Shown here: positions 26,001-33,467 of the stretch, piece by piece
Numbering within the stretch: the stretch's first letter is position 1
How the letters are laid out: every line of letters starts with the position of its first letter
Assembly: GCA_028751875.1 (NCBI GenBank)
Contig: CM054145.1
Coordinates: forward strand, 46,587,807-46,651,806
Source of the DNA: Rapana venosa
Taxonomy: Eukaryota > Mollusca > Gastropoda > Neogastropoda > Muricidae
Direction of reading: 5' to 3'
Length of the DNA stretch: 64,000 nt
Program-made: the position numbers and the translations under genes
Notes under the pieces: model-generated
Databases searched by the model: none
What the model saw: the letters and a program-made list of their open reading frames with translations, nothing else
What the model was told of the DNA's origin: nothing

Positions 26001-29000
26001 GCTTGAGAGAAAACAACCCACGAAGCTCTTGTGGGTATTACAGCTTGACAAAAAGGCCAAGCTCTTTTGGGTGTGACAGCTTGAAGGAAAGGTCAAGCTC
26101 TTGTGTGTGTGTGGCAGCTTGAGACAGAGGTCAAGCTCTTGTGTGTGTGTGTGACAGCTTGAGACAGAGGTCAAGCTCTTGTGTGTGTGTGACAGCTTGA
26201 GACAGAGGTCAAGCTCTTGTGTGTGTGTGACAGCTTGAGACAGAGGTCAAGCTCTTGTGTGTGTGTATGACAGCTTGACAAAAGGCCAAGCTCTTGTGGG
26301 TGTTACAGCTTGAGAAAAAGGACAAGCTCTTGGCGTTACAGCTTGAGAAAAAGGACAAGCTCTTGGCGTTACAGCTTGAGGAAAAATGCCAGCTCTTGTG
26401 TGTGTGACAGTTTGAGGGAAAGGCCAAGGTCTTGTGTGTGTGTGACAGTTTGAAGGAAAGGCCAAGCTCTTGTGTGTGTGACAGTTTGAGGAAAGGCCAA
26501 GCTCTTTTGGGTGTTACAGCTTGACAAAAAGAACAAGCTCTCTTGGGTGTGACAGCTTGAGAAGAAATGCCAGCTCTTGTGTGTGGGTGTGACAGTTTGA
26601 GGGAAAGGCCAAGCTCTTGTGTGTGTGACAGTTTGAGGGAAAGGCCAAGCTCTCTTGTGTGTGTGTGTGTGAGAGAGAGAGAGAGCTTGAGACAGAGGTC
26701 AAGCTTGTGTGTGCGTGAGACAGCTTGATAAAAAGGCCAAGCTCTTGTGGGTGTTACAGCTTGAGAAGAAGGCCAAGCTCTTGTGGGTGTTACAGCTTGA
26801 GAAGAAGGCCAAGATCTTGTGGGTGTTACAGCTTGAGAAGAAGGCCAAGCTCTTGTGGGTGTTACAGCTTGAGAAGAAGGCCAAGCTCTTGTGGGTGTTA
26901 CAGCTTGAGAAGAAGGCCAAGCTCTTGTGGGTGTTACAGCTTGAGAAGAAGGCCAAGCTCTTGCGGGTGTTACAGCTTGAGAAAAAGAACAAGCTCTCAT
27001 ATGTGTGACAGCTTGAGAAAAAATGCCAGCTCTTGTGTGTGGGTGTGACAGCTTGAGGAAAAGGTCAAGCTCTTGTGTGTGGGTGTGACAGCTTGAGGGA
27101 AAGGCCAAGCTGTTTGGGACGTGACAGTTTGAGGGGGAAAAAACGGCCAGGCTTTGTAGCGTGAGCGTTGTAACACCAATGTGTCAAGGGTTTGGGTTGT
27201 TTTGGTGCCCTCAAGCAGAATAACAGCTGGAATGATAACTATGTCTAACTTGACGGCGTTATTTTTGTTGTTGTTATGTGCGGACCACCACAACAGACAT
27301 GGCTGAGCAGCTGGTGGATGAGAACGAGGAGATGCGGGACAGCATTCGCTGCAAAATGTGTCGGATGAACAACGTCAATGTGCTCTTCTTGCCCTGTGGC
27401 CACCTGGTGGCTTGTACTCAGGTAAGAGCGTGAGAGTTTGGATCGTTGTTTTGGGGGGAGGATTTTTTAAAATCTGAAAATGTTTGTTCTGTGTGTAAGT
27501 GTGTGTTGTGTGTGTTTGTTGTGTGTGTTGTGTGTGTGTGTATTTTGTGTGAAGTGTGTGTATATGTGTTTACATGCTGGTTGGTTAGAAAATGGGTATT
27601 TCTCTGTCTTTCTACCTGCCTGTCTGCCTGGCTGTCTGTCTATCTGTCTGTCTGGCTGTCTGGCTATCTGTCTGTGCATACATACACATAAATTTCAGCG
27701 GGAATGAGAGGAATTTCAGACATCCAGATCAGATCACATGACTGGTTGGTTGAATAATTGCACCACATAAGTTGTGGGTTGAATTAGACCACATGAGTGT
27801 TGGGTAGAATCGGACCACGTGAGTGTTGGGTTGAATCGGACCACGTGAGTGTTGGGTTGAATCGGACCACATGAGTGTTGGGTTGAATCGGACCACATGA
27901 GTGTTGGGTTGAATCGGACCACATGAGTGTTGGGTTGAATCGGACCACATGAGTGTTGGATTGAATCGGACCACATGAGTGTTGGATTGAATCGGACCAC
28001 ATGAGTGTTGGGTTGAATTGGACCACATGAGTGTTGGGTAGAATCGGACCACATGAGTGTTGGATTGAATTAGACCACATGAGTGTTGGGTTGAATTGGA
28101 CCACATGAGTGTTGGGTAGAATCGGACCACACGACTGTTGGGTTGAATTATACCACATGAATGGTGGGTTGAATCGGACCACATGAGTGTTGGGTTGAAT
28201 CGGACCAGAGTGTTGGGTTGAATCGGACCACATGAGTGTTGGGTTGAATCAGACCACATGAGTGTTGGGTTGAATTAGACCACATGAATGGTGGGTTGAA
28301 TTGGACCACATGAGTGTTGGGTTGAATCGGACCACATGAGTGTTGGGTAGAATCGGACCACATGAGTGTTGGATTGAATTAGACCACATGAGTGTTGGGT
28401 AGAATCGGACCACATGACTGTTGGGTTGAATTATACCACATGAATGGTGGGTTGAATCGGACCACATGAGTGTTGGGTTGAGTTGGGCCACATGAATAGT
28501 GGGTTGAATTGGACCACATGAGTGATGGGTTGAATTGGACCACATGAAATGGTTGGCCAAAAGAAAATGATCAGGATCAACACTTTTAGAAACCTGCTAG
28601 AAATTGGACGGAAATGGCCAGTCAGCTTGTCTCCCTCACTAGTTTTAAGCCTTAGAAATTACTATGTATTATTGTGTGAACGCTGTTTTCATAGTGTGTA
28701 TGTGTCTGTATCTCTGTGTGTCTATGTGTATGTGTGAGCCCTTTTGTTTGTGTGCACATGTGTTTGCCCACATCTGAATTTTTGTGTGCGTTTGTGCACA
28801 AAGAAAAATGTGTGCTTACACACACTGTGTTAGCATTGCAGACCCGTGCACCCTCCATATTTTTCCGTATTTGTTCCAGAAAAAGTGATAAAACATGGAA
28901 ATACAATTTCATCCATCAAAGTCAGATTTTTGTCAACACAAAATCAGAAAATTGAAAACATTTTCCTCTAAGGTTTAAAGACTTCTGTTCGCCTTACATT

Positions 29001-29336
29001 GCGTTGTCTGCTATCTTTCAGAGACTTAGTCTCCATTTACTGTGCAGTTGAGTCGATGTGCATGTGCATAGCGCCACTTTCATTACAACATGGTGGAATG
29101 TGGTGGAGATTTTTGCAGAAAAACTGACTGAACTGACACACTTACAAGAAGATATGGAGTAAACGCAAAATGACGTTAACAGGCCAGGATGAGGTCAGAA
29201 AAGGTACAGTTGCGGATATAGATGCACAAAAAGCAACATTGGCTGTTCGTTTTCCGAGTGAGACATGTAGCCTGTGTATTGAGCGCTTTGATTTGTTGCT
29301 TTACAAGATTCAGCGCTATACAAATTGCATACATTA

Positions 29337-29373
<37 letters not shown>

Positions 29374-30616
29374 GTCTCGCGTCAGTGAAATTTAAGATTT
29401 CATTCGCAGGTTGTATTGAACATGGTTGGAAACTGACAAAACTATGGCAGGTTTCGTTATGAAGTCTTGGCAAATCATGGAAGAGCAAGTCTTTCGCATC
29501 TTCAGGAAATCAGTTGATGGTTGAAATAGCAGAGTGACTCGTTCTGAAGAAGTGATATGTGCATCGAACACGGGCTCCGCTCTGCTGCTGTACTGGACAG
29601 CAGCAAACAAAACACACACACACACACACAGGACTTGGTTTACCTATCATACAGTGTGTCCTTGTGACTTCACTCTGAAATCTGATGAATTTTTAATCTG
29701 CTTTTGTATGGGGGCTACAGTTTGATATTAAACTGAGAAAGGCATAGGATCTTTTTCACAAGAGACTGAAGAACTTGCTCTGATTGTTATCAGTATGTGT
29801 GTTGAAGCGACAGAGACTGGTTTTGTCATGGAGAAAAAAAAAGCTTGTTCACACTAGATATTAATACTGAGCATACATGTGTGCGTGCACGCACACGCAC
29901 TCACACTCAGACACACGCCTGCACACAGGCATACACACACACACACACAGATCTCTTTTGATATCTTTCTTTTTGAAAACGTTAAAAACGAATAAAAATT
30001 TTGAACAGTATCCCCATACATTAAACCTGTCCAGATTTGCCAGTTGATGAGAACCTTCCCCTCCCAAAAAAAATTTATGAAGTATTGCAAAGGGGAAAGA
30101 AATGGGGGAAAAACATAAAGAAAAAAAATCATAATTTTAAAAAAAAGAGAAGAGAAAAAAGTCATTTATTTTTCCTATTGAGAAAGTGTGTTACAAACAG
30201 CGTGCTAAACTACTGAAAGTCTGAAAAATTCTGAAAATTGCCAGGGAAATACTGAAATCAGTAGAATGGGGCTGCACAGGTCTGGCATTGATACACATCT
30301 GTGGCACACATTTTTATGTTTGTGTGTTAGAAAAAAAAAATGTAAGCATTTATTCCGAAACTCGGTAGACCTCTTGTGGAACTACATTTTTTGTAAGGAA
30401 ACAATGATGGACTGAAATTTTGGAAAACTGAGACAGAAATGTTTCAGCAGCATGTCTTCCTTGTGTTTTTCTCCTGGATAGTGTGCCCCTGCCCTACGCA
30501 GATGTGCAATGTGCCGTGCCGCTGTCAAAGGCTCTGTCCATGTGTATATGGATGACTGCCATGGCAACAGGGACAGCAACACTGGCACTGGAAACCAAGG
30601 GACGGCAACTTCATAA
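152..30616 (+). CDS. Inhibitor-of-apoptosis protein (BIR + RING), 3' part of a split gene
   Basis: This is a multi-exon gene that enters from the left edge. The coding exons I assign are 152-305, 5083-5264, 6007-6067, 11278-11322, 11820-11945, 27297-27421 and 30482-30616 (stop TAA at 30614-30616). All introns are GT-AG and the phases fit (0-1, 1-0, 0-1, 1-1, 1-1, 1-0, 0-stop), giving 275 codons. The protein has a BIR domain, a linker of about 77 residues and a C-terminal RING. In this family BIR domains bind caspases or IAP-binding motifs, and the RING is a ubiquitin E3 ligase acting in the cytosol. No CARD is seen between BIR and RING, so the visible part resembles XIAP or BIRC7 more than BIRC2/3; further BIR domains may lie upstream. 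Exons 2-5 are present twice because of an internal tandem duplication. Confidence 0.88.
306..842. other. Intron, no gene seen
   Basis: The stretch is AT-rich intron with a C-run near 370-384 and an A-run near 448-461. I see no conserved coding signal; the short open frames here match nothing I recognise. Confidence 0.6.
843..1190 (+). repeat. SINE, tRNA-headed family B
   Basis: The copy starts with a tRNA-like head containing an A-box-like TAGCCTAGTGG and a degenerate B box (GGTTGGATTCC). A conserved body follows (TGGAGTTAACATCAGTGC, AAGTCCTTCG, ACTATAAACCGAGGTCC, GTAGGCCATTG), ending in an A-rich tail. Related copies are at 6981, 18211, 50920-51306 (minus) and 56928. This is a retroposed element, not a tRNA gene. 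Confidence 0.85.
1408..1452 (+). repeat. (GA)n microsatellite
   Basis: This is a run of about 22 GA units directly in front of the decayed LINE. Confidence 0.95.
1575..3500 (+). pseudogene. Decayed non-LTR retrotransposon (LINE), endonuclease and RT remains
   Basis: Fragments in several frames run in the correct order for one LINE. They are an endonuclease start (GAWNVRALLDRAGT near 1600, then EGHLTEQ and FFWIGRG near 1720-1790), RT motif A (MTFVDLTKAF-like near 1940-1975), a NGVKQGC-like motif near 2120-2140, a degenerate FADDCALN near 2310-2340, KTEVLH near 2430, LDTKLKVYKAVV near 2810, and a C-terminal zinc-finger-like piece (PLCNRHFRVKI) near 3350-3390. Most of the endonuclease and the 5' part of the RT are missing, so there is a large internal deletion. 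Frameshifts and stops are frequent, so it is dead. It lies in the first visible intron of the IAP gene. A SINE tail is inserted at 2566-2745. Confidence 0.85.
2566..2745 (+). repeat. SINE family A 3' fragment nested in the LINE
   Basis: The segment carries the family A 3' body (GGGTGGCGCTGCT, CGCTCTCCC..GGGAGAGCAG, CCCGAATTTCACGCAGAGAA, TGACTTA..GTGGTATAAA), also seen at 55215-55385 and 60050-60215. It interrupts the LINE reading frame between a DEEVAT-like and an RIVRAST-like segment. The tRNA head is absent. Confidence 0.85.
3776..4114 (+). repeat. Dispersed TATAGCGC repeat, long copy
   Basis: An AAT-rich start is followed by the core AATTTATATAGCGCTATATC, an AAATCAAAGCGC block, a CA microsatellite, and a 3' body (CAGCAGGGTGATGGG, ATGAAACTATAGG, GTCTTGAGGCAGGATTT). 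The same order recurs at 15010-15350 and 55480-55888; short core pieces occur at 12645, 23876, 29281 and 35250. No coding is seen. It behaves like a non-autonomous dispersed element. Confidence 0.85.
4500..4968 (+). repeat. (CAACAG/CAACAA)n array
   Basis: The array consists of CAACAA, CAACAG and GAAACAA units followed by a CCACCA stretch. Open frames through it, poly-Gln on plus and poly-Leu, poly-Val or poly-Cys on minus, are by-products of the repeat. Confidence 0.95.
5083..5264 (+). CDS. IAP exon 2: C-terminal, zinc-binding half of BIR domain
   Basis: The exon is 182 nt with acceptor CCCGCAG and donor GCG|GTGAGG. The joined codon G|GT gives Gly, so the protein continues YYT-GHEDLVRCFHCKGGL. 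It shows the full BIR zinc site, CxxC (RCFHC), then VEH and FPRC, and the hallmark W-x3-DKPW-x-EH-x-RWFP-x-C-x-F. It runs on for about 20 residues (LAKGPKFVDAVQKL) as the last BIR helix. It begins in phase 1 and ends in phase 0. A second copy is at 16316-16497. Confidence 0.95.
5281..5530 (+). repeat. G-rich tracts, (GGGGT)n and G-runs
   Basis: The plus strand is almost wholly G and T, with repeated GGGGTG units and two long G-runs near 5479-5511. It lies directly downstream of the exon 2 donor, and similar G-tracts recur at 5647-5671. Runs of this kind can form G-quadruplexes in the transcript; that is an inference. Confidence 0.85.
5776..5828 (+). repeat. (TA)n microsatellite
   Basis: This is an alternating TA run with one phase break. 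The matching tract in copy 2 (17007-17061) has a different length and break pattern. Confidence 0.95.
6007..6067 (+). CDS. IAP exon 3: charged linker helix
   Basis: The exon is 61 nt with acceptor CTACTTGCAG and donor GGCT|GTAAGT. It encodes ISEEDVEREIRRMEDEERLG, a strongly charged segment predicted to be helical, just after the BIR. It begins in phase 0 and ends in phase 1, fitting both neighbours. An identical copy is at 17241-17301. Assignment rests on the splice sites, the phases and its preservation in both copies. Confidence 0.8.
6411..6453 (+). repeat. Short palindromic dispersed element (TTTAACGTC type)
   Basis: The segment contains TTTAACGTCT, then TTCAC, then TTAGTGA, then TTAGAC. 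Similar segments are at 12126-12174, 14048-14086 and, as a discrete insertion, at 51114-51162 (see findings). Duplication copies are at 17642, 23366 and 25303. Confidence 0.6.
6795..6945 (+). repeat. Dispersed repeat R3, partial copy
   Basis: A CTTC-rich start with CGAACACTCGGACA is followed by AAGCACCTGACAAGTCAGGC, matching the start of the longer copies at 10471-10800 and (minus) 46272-46612. The rest is missing. The duplicate is at 18028-18180. Confidence 0.7.
6981..7290 (+). repeat. SINE family B
   Basis: The head is GACAGCCTAGTGGTTAGAG and the body has TGGAGTTAACATCAGTGC, AAGTCCTTCG and ACTATAAACTGAGGTCCC. It is the same family as 843-1190 and is duplicated at 18211-18520. Confidence 0.85.
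7378..9230 (+). repeat. Intronic minisatellite, about 32-33 bp units, two subfamilies
   Basis: More than 50 head-to-tail units are present. The first half is built on GAAACACAAAGAGTTGAGGC followed by AGCAAACTCCCCT or AGCAAACTTACT. From about 8465 a second subfamily dominates (AAATACAAAGGGTTGAGG then TTGAAACTCCCCTG), with occasional spacers containing a CTGCAGGG motif. Long minus-strand open frames (repeated FQGSFNLNPLYFRGVSTS-like text) only reflect a unit length near a multiple of three. The duplicate is at 18610-20440. Confidence 0.95.
9231..10094. other. Intron, nothing recognised
   Basis: This is non-repetitive intron without recognisable coding segments. The minus-strand open frames here lack domain features and shift frame relative to the duplicate copy at 20460-21325. 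Confidence 0.5.
10095..10290 (+). repeat. Dispersed repeat ending in (CAA)n, SINE-type 3' part
   Basis: Motifs GTATGGCTGCCTA, CAGTCATACACG, TTCTGGGTGACC and a CAACAACAA tail are shared in order with 4310-4505. Both end in a CAA array, which suggests the element tail seeds the array. The duplicate is at 21330-21520. Confidence 0.65.
10471..10800 (+). repeat. Dispersed repeat R3, long copy
   Basis: It starts with (CTT)n and CGAACACTCAGACA, then GCGCCTAACAAGTCAGGC, a purine-rich block, and ends near CCAGAAGGTGGGGATGCTG. The reverse-complement copy at 46272-46612 follows the same order. No TIR or B box was identified. The duplicate is at 21701-22020. Confidence 0.75.
10836..11277. other. Intron, nothing recognised except a short repeat
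   Basis: A segment at 11010-11060 (CCCCAAAGTGAGAATG, TGGCTACCTTAAAGGT) recurs in reverse complement at 13530-13600. The intron ends in TTTAAATTCAG at 11277. Confidence 0.5.
11278..11322 (+). CDS. IAP exon 4 (small, probable)
   Basis: The exon is 45 nt with a T-rich tract and acceptor TTCAG, and donor AGTG|GTGAGA. It encodes HMLERRKNLKGRMS after the joined codon T|TT, and starts and ends in phase 1. The product is basic and could extend the linker helix of exon 3. It is preserved without indels in the duplicate (22506-22550). There is no known domain, so support is splice sites, phase and conservation only. Confidence 0.5.
11820..11945 (+). CDS. IAP exon 5: proline-rich linker
   Basis: The exon is 126 nt with donor TTGACAG|GTAAAC. 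It encodes a segment with LLSAIPPPSPDSDPTLGP and ARAALRIDADITEASLT. The acceptor after TATGGACAG (11819) gives the phase needed by both neighbours (1-1); an acceptor at 11855 would not. The pyrimidine tract before it is poor, so the exact start is uncertain. The duplicate (23058-23183) has the same length, while the flank just upstream carries an indel between copies. Confidence 0.6.
11946..12529. other. Intron with (TG)n tracts
   Basis: TG microsatellites lie at 11979-12010, 12096-12120 and 12172-12188, the last two flanking a short TTTAACGTC-type palindrome (12126-12174). Nothing else is recognised. Confidence 0.7.
12530..12960 (+). repeat. Degenerate minisatellite, about 38-43 bp units
   Basis: The repeated phrase is CTTGCAAATAGAATG, then (C/T)(G/A)CTGATG and ATTCC. 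The phrase starts near 12619, 12719, 12760, 12798, 12833, 12871 and 12914. A TATAGCGC repeat core (minus) is embedded at 12645-12712. The duplicate is at 23761-24190. Confidence 0.8.
12961..14460. other. Intron, T-rich, no gene
   Basis: Long T-rich intron with a 13530-13600 dispersed segment and a palindrome (CACTTTAAAGTG) at 14064-14075. The 96-residue open frame at 13759 is hydrophobic low-complexity sequence from T/G-rich DNA and is not supported as a gene. Confidence 0.5.
14461..14733 (+). repeat. Truncated start of the 36-40 bp minisatellite; duplication junction
   Basis: Units with GACAGCTTGAG, AAAGACC and AAGCTCTTTTG begin here but the array stops at about 14724. It is followed by AATTATTAA-like filler and then by the sequence found at 3499. 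In the second copy the array continues to 27140. Confidence 0.85.
15010..15350 (+). repeat. Dispersed TATAGCGC repeat (duplicate)
   Basis: This is the duplicated counterpart of 3776-4114, with a longer CA tract. Confidence 0.85.
15733..16198 (+). repeat. (CAACAG/CAACAA)n array (duplicate)
   Basis: This is the counterpart of 4500-4968 with small internal losses. Confidence 0.95.
16316..16497 (+). CDS. IAP exon 2 duplicate: zinc-binding half of BIR, frame disturbed
   Basis: It has the same 182-nt length and the same splice sites as 5083-5264, starting in phase 1. Compared with copy 1 it has one extra T at about 16408 (TGGTTT) and one C fewer at about 16480. The first indel shifts the frame just after EHSRW, before the last zinc-ligand cysteine, and a TGA follows within about 16 codons; the second restores the exon length. 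Either this copy is broken or these are homopolymer errors. If the errors were absent it could be spliced from exon 5 in frame. Confidence 0.8.
16510..16755 (+). repeat. G-rich tracts (duplicate)
   Basis: This is the counterpart of 5281-5530, with run-length differences. Confidence 0.85.
17241..17301 (+). CDS. IAP exon 3 duplicate
   Basis: It is identical in sequence and length (61 nt) to 6007-6067, with the same acceptor and donor. Confidence 0.75.
18211..18520 (+). repeat. SINE family B (duplicate)
   Basis: This is the counterpart of 6981-7290. Confidence 0.85.
18610..20440 (+). repeat. 32-33 bp minisatellite (duplicate)
   Basis: It follows the same unit order as 7378-9230 almost unit for unit. 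An independent expansion of the two arrays is therefore not seen. Confidence 0.95.
21701..22020 (+). repeat. Dispersed repeat R3 (duplicate)
   Basis: This is the counterpart of 10471-10800. Confidence 0.75.
22506..22550 (+). CDS. IAP exon 4 duplicate (probable)
   Basis: It is identical to 11278-11322, with the same acceptor TTCAG and donor GTGAGA. Confidence 0.45.
23058..23183 (+). CDS. IAP exon 5 duplicate
   Basis: It has the same length and reading frame as 11820-11945 and ends in phase 1. It therefore joins in frame to the RING exon at 27297. Confidence 0.58.
23761..24190 (+). repeat. 38-43 bp minisatellite (duplicate)
   Basis: This is the counterpart of 12530-12960. Confidence 0.8.
25713..27140 (+). 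repeat. Intronic minisatellite, 36-42 bp units
   Basis: About 36 units are built on GTGTGACAGCTTGAG, then AAAAAGGCCAAGCTCTTGTG with variable TG runs. From 26740 to 26990 the units are regular at 36 bp (GTGTTACAGCTTGAGAAG, then AAGGCCAAGCTCTTGTGG), a multiple of three. That regular block gives long open frames on both strands, which I treat as artefacts. Confidence 0.95.
27297..27421 (+). CDS. IAP exon 6: first half of RING domain
   Basis: The exon is 125 nt with acceptor CAACAG and donor ACTCAG|GTAAGA. It encodes DMAEQLVDENEEMRDSIRCK and then MCRMNNVNVLFLPCGHLVACTQ. It carries the first RING ligands: CxxC (CKMC), then CGH and AC. The preceding ENEEMRDS matches the short helix before the RING in IAPs. 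It starts in phase 1 and ends in phase 0. Confidence 0.95.
27425..27768. other. Intron with TG and TCTG tracts
   Basis: (TG)n lies at 27488-27560 and TCTG/CTGTCTGG-type repeats at 27601-27676. Nothing else is seen. Confidence 0.7.
27770..28552 (+). repeat. Intronic minisatellite, 26 bp units
   Basis: About 30 units of ACCACATGAGTGTTGGG then TTGAATCGG are present, with single-base variants (GTAGAATCGG, GAATGGTGGG, TTGAATTAGA). The array lies between the two RING exons. Confidence 0.96.
28553..30481. other. Intron between the two RING exons
   Basis: It contains a reversed TATAGCGC repeat core with a (TTA)n tail at 29281-29371, CA tracts at 29610-29630 and 29880-29950, and otherwise unremarkable AT-rich sequence. 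The intron ends in CTCCTGGATAG at 30481. Confidence 0.6.
30482..30616 (+). CDS. IAP exon 7: second half of RING, C-terminus and stop
   Basis: It encodes CAPALRRCAMCRAAVKGSVHVYMDD and about 19 further residues, then TAA at 30614. It supplies the remaining RING ligands (C of CAPAL and the CAMC pair). The order C-x-PAL-x3-C-x2-CR and the following VKGSVHVYM match the end of IAP RINGs. The polar tail rich in N, G and T is longer than the few residues that usually follow the RING. Confidence 0.94.
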   Translation, partial: CAPALRRCAMCRAAVKGSVHVYMDDCHGNRDSNTGTGNQGTATS

Positions 30617-32193
30617 AACGTCTGACATGTGTACAGCTCAATGCAAGAGCATCAGAAGGTACATGTATACCAACTTGAGCTCATGCCGCATTTACTACTA
30701 CTGTGTTTTAAGCTCAGAGTAGACAGGCAGACACATTCTGTCCAAATATTTGAAGGAACATTGTGACAGAGACCGAAGATGCTGGTGGTCTGCTTTTTGC
30801 AATGAAAGAGTAGACCAAGAAGACAGAACTACAACGTGTAGGCTGAAACTGACTGCAGTCAGTATTGAGGCCATGATGCTGACAGTTTTGCTATATAACG
30901 GGTCGACTGCTATGATGCCGCTAGCATATATATATATACTGGCTGTAGCGCCATGTATCGACCCATCTATGAATAGCTGACCAGCCCAGGAGGTGATGCA
31001 GAAGTACATCCACAGCAACCTGAGGAACTGCAGCATCTCTTCAGAAGAGCTTGGTGATTGGTGTGTTGAACCACACCAGCTTAAGGGTGACTGACACATA
31101 CACACACAACATCCAGTGACACTTATCTTGTTCCCTGATACAGAAGAACTCGTACAGATTGTGTTTGCTTCTGTTGGATTGTATTTGTTTCTGTGCGCGC
31201 CCCCCCATCTTGTGAACATATGCCTGGATAATTGAAAGCACTGGAAGCCGCTCACCAAGAATGTGGTCATGTGATAATACCGTGTTCTTTAGCATTTGTT
31301 TCACAAACTTTTGATTGAGCTCTGCGCCAAATGTTTGCCTTGTTGGTGAACGACCATTGATATAGTGTTTCCCTCTTGCGCACTCATTCAGCAGGTGGAT
31401 ACTTGCTCTGTGTGCGGAGAGAGGTGATAAAGTTGTGTGAAGGAATGGAGATGGACACTGCTTTCACTTGGCTGGCTTTAAAAGAAGATAGCGTCTCCAA
31501 TTTGCCTCTGTAACTGGTAACCACTTAGGGCTGAAAGAGGCCTTGGAATGTGTTGGTCTTGCTCAAACGGCAGGTTGCTTTCACATTGCTTATTGATAGG
31601 ACGGTCTGTAGAATGACGTTGTGGCTGGTTCATATGCCCCAGGCTTTAACCTCGTCAGTGCCATTGCTATTGCTATCATGTATTTGTGAGTAAATCAGCA
31701 TTTCACGAGTCCAGCACTATCTAATGACAGAAAAAGCTTGTATCATCTTAACTGCAATTTCATCGTGTTTTTATCAGACTTTTTCAGTACAAGCTCTGTC
31801 TACTTAAATCACTCATCATCAGCTGTAAAACTCAGTGCCCATGGCTACCCCACCTCCTCCTACCCCTATACAACAATCACCCTGGTTATCCAAAATAAAA
31901 GTTTTTTGTTTATCTGGTATGGCAGCGATGAAGGGATGAACTGAGCATATAATTATGTGATAAGAGGTGGATGACGGCTCCTGCAGCTTTGACTCATGTA
32001 CAGACCTACGTTCATTGTCTTTTGCGGGTTGTGAAGTGAGGGAGATGGGACAGGCTTTGCTCGCTAATTACTGGTCGTAAGACAAGGTGAGGTGCATAGC
32101 TCTTCTCACCTTAGAGACCGCTTTGGTCTCCTGAACACATTTTGTGTGTGCCTGTTGTCAGTATTTGATTTTTATGTCAGCATTTTGTGTATG
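30617..32193 (+). other. IAP 3' untranslated or flanking region
   Basis: No further coding is recognised. The first plus-strand AATAAA after the stop is at 31894-31899, so the 3' UTR may reach about 31.9 kb. Transcript data would be needed to fix the end. Confidence 0.45.
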
Positions 32194-32490
32194 AGGGAAC
32201 AGGATAGCTCAGTGGTCAGAGCACTCACTTTCCCCAAGTTCAGGTTAGACAGCATCAATGGTGGTTACTAATTGGATGGTTAACCGTTTGTGTGCCTTGG
32301 CTTCAGTACAGTCTCCCAGTTCACCTAGCTGTAAATTGGTACCTGCCCTCTTTAGGGTCAGGGAAGGTAAAGCAGTGAGGGAGAGGAGATGGGCACTGCC
32401 CTCAATATGCTGGCCTCTGGAGAAGCCAAGGTATCTGACATCTCGCTCCCCAACGGCCGCATATAAGTTATGGAAACACCTTTACTGTTA
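32194..32490 (+). repeat. SINE family C (tRNA A-box head + 5S rRNA-like segment), diverged
   Basis: The head is GGATAGCTCAGTGGTCAGAG. It is followed by a diverged 5S-like stretch (GGTTACTAATTGGATGG). The body has CCCAGTTCACCTAGCTGTAA, TTTAGGGTCAGGGAAGGTAA and ATGCTGGCC, and the tail is ACACCTTTAC. Better copies are at 34617 and 50540 (minus). Confidence 0.8.
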
Positions 32491-32985
32491 CCTATTTTGT
32501 GTATGGTTCATATTAGCTATTTGGTGATTTGTTTTGACTCTTTCAGAGATTTGTTCTTTCTTTCTTTAGACCATTTCAATGAGATCTCAATACGTGCAAT
32601 ATTATTGTGTGCTGTTTATGAAGGATATGAAGAGCTGATTTGTTGAATGGTAAAGTTTTTGTCCACACCATGTATGTATCATACTATGTATCATAGAGGA
32701 AAAGAACTTGTCAAAAACATCTTTCTCTTTTTTTTTTTTTTGCTGCCTCATCTTCTGTACAAAGTGACTCATTTCATGGTGGAGTGTCACTTACTTGGTC
32801 TGGGTCAGATGGGCCAAGCAGTCACCTGCATTGGAGAAAAGATCAGAACATATTTCTGTGGATTTTTTGGCTGGGATTTTTTAAAATCAGTGCGAGTAGT
32901 ATTTACCTAAATGAGAATGTAGTGGCATTGTCGCTAATGGTTGATGCTGATAAGTGTCTGACTTTGTCAACTTGCTTGATCTATG

Positions 32986-33055
<70 letters not shown>

Positions 33056-33124
33056 CATCGTTTGTGCTGACTCTGGTAATATGTCATTCATGTCTCGGCC
33101 GTACAACACTGATAGTCATGAAGG

Positions 33125-33167
<43 letters not shown>

Positions 33168-33435
33168 AAATATTGTCTGCTATTTGTTCATGTTGGATTT
33201 TGTGTGTGTTATGATTGATATGTCTAATATGTATATCTGCAATAAAGAGTACCTGTGTGTATTTGTAGTAAATAATGCTCTCACCCCCTGGATAAGTGGC
33301 CTGTCATGCCTGGGCTATAAGTCCGGGGTAATGATGATGATGATGATATTAATGATTAATGAAAATGGTGGTGATGATGACCGATGATGATGATGATAAT
33401 GATTAAATTAATGAAAATGGTGGTGATGATGACCC

Positions 33436-33467
<32 letters not shown>

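Noticed and set aside
26209..27108. A 299-residue repetitive minus-strand open frame
   Set aside because: The 36-bp unit is a multiple of three, so stops are avoided in several frames; it lies in an IAP intron and lacks any domain.
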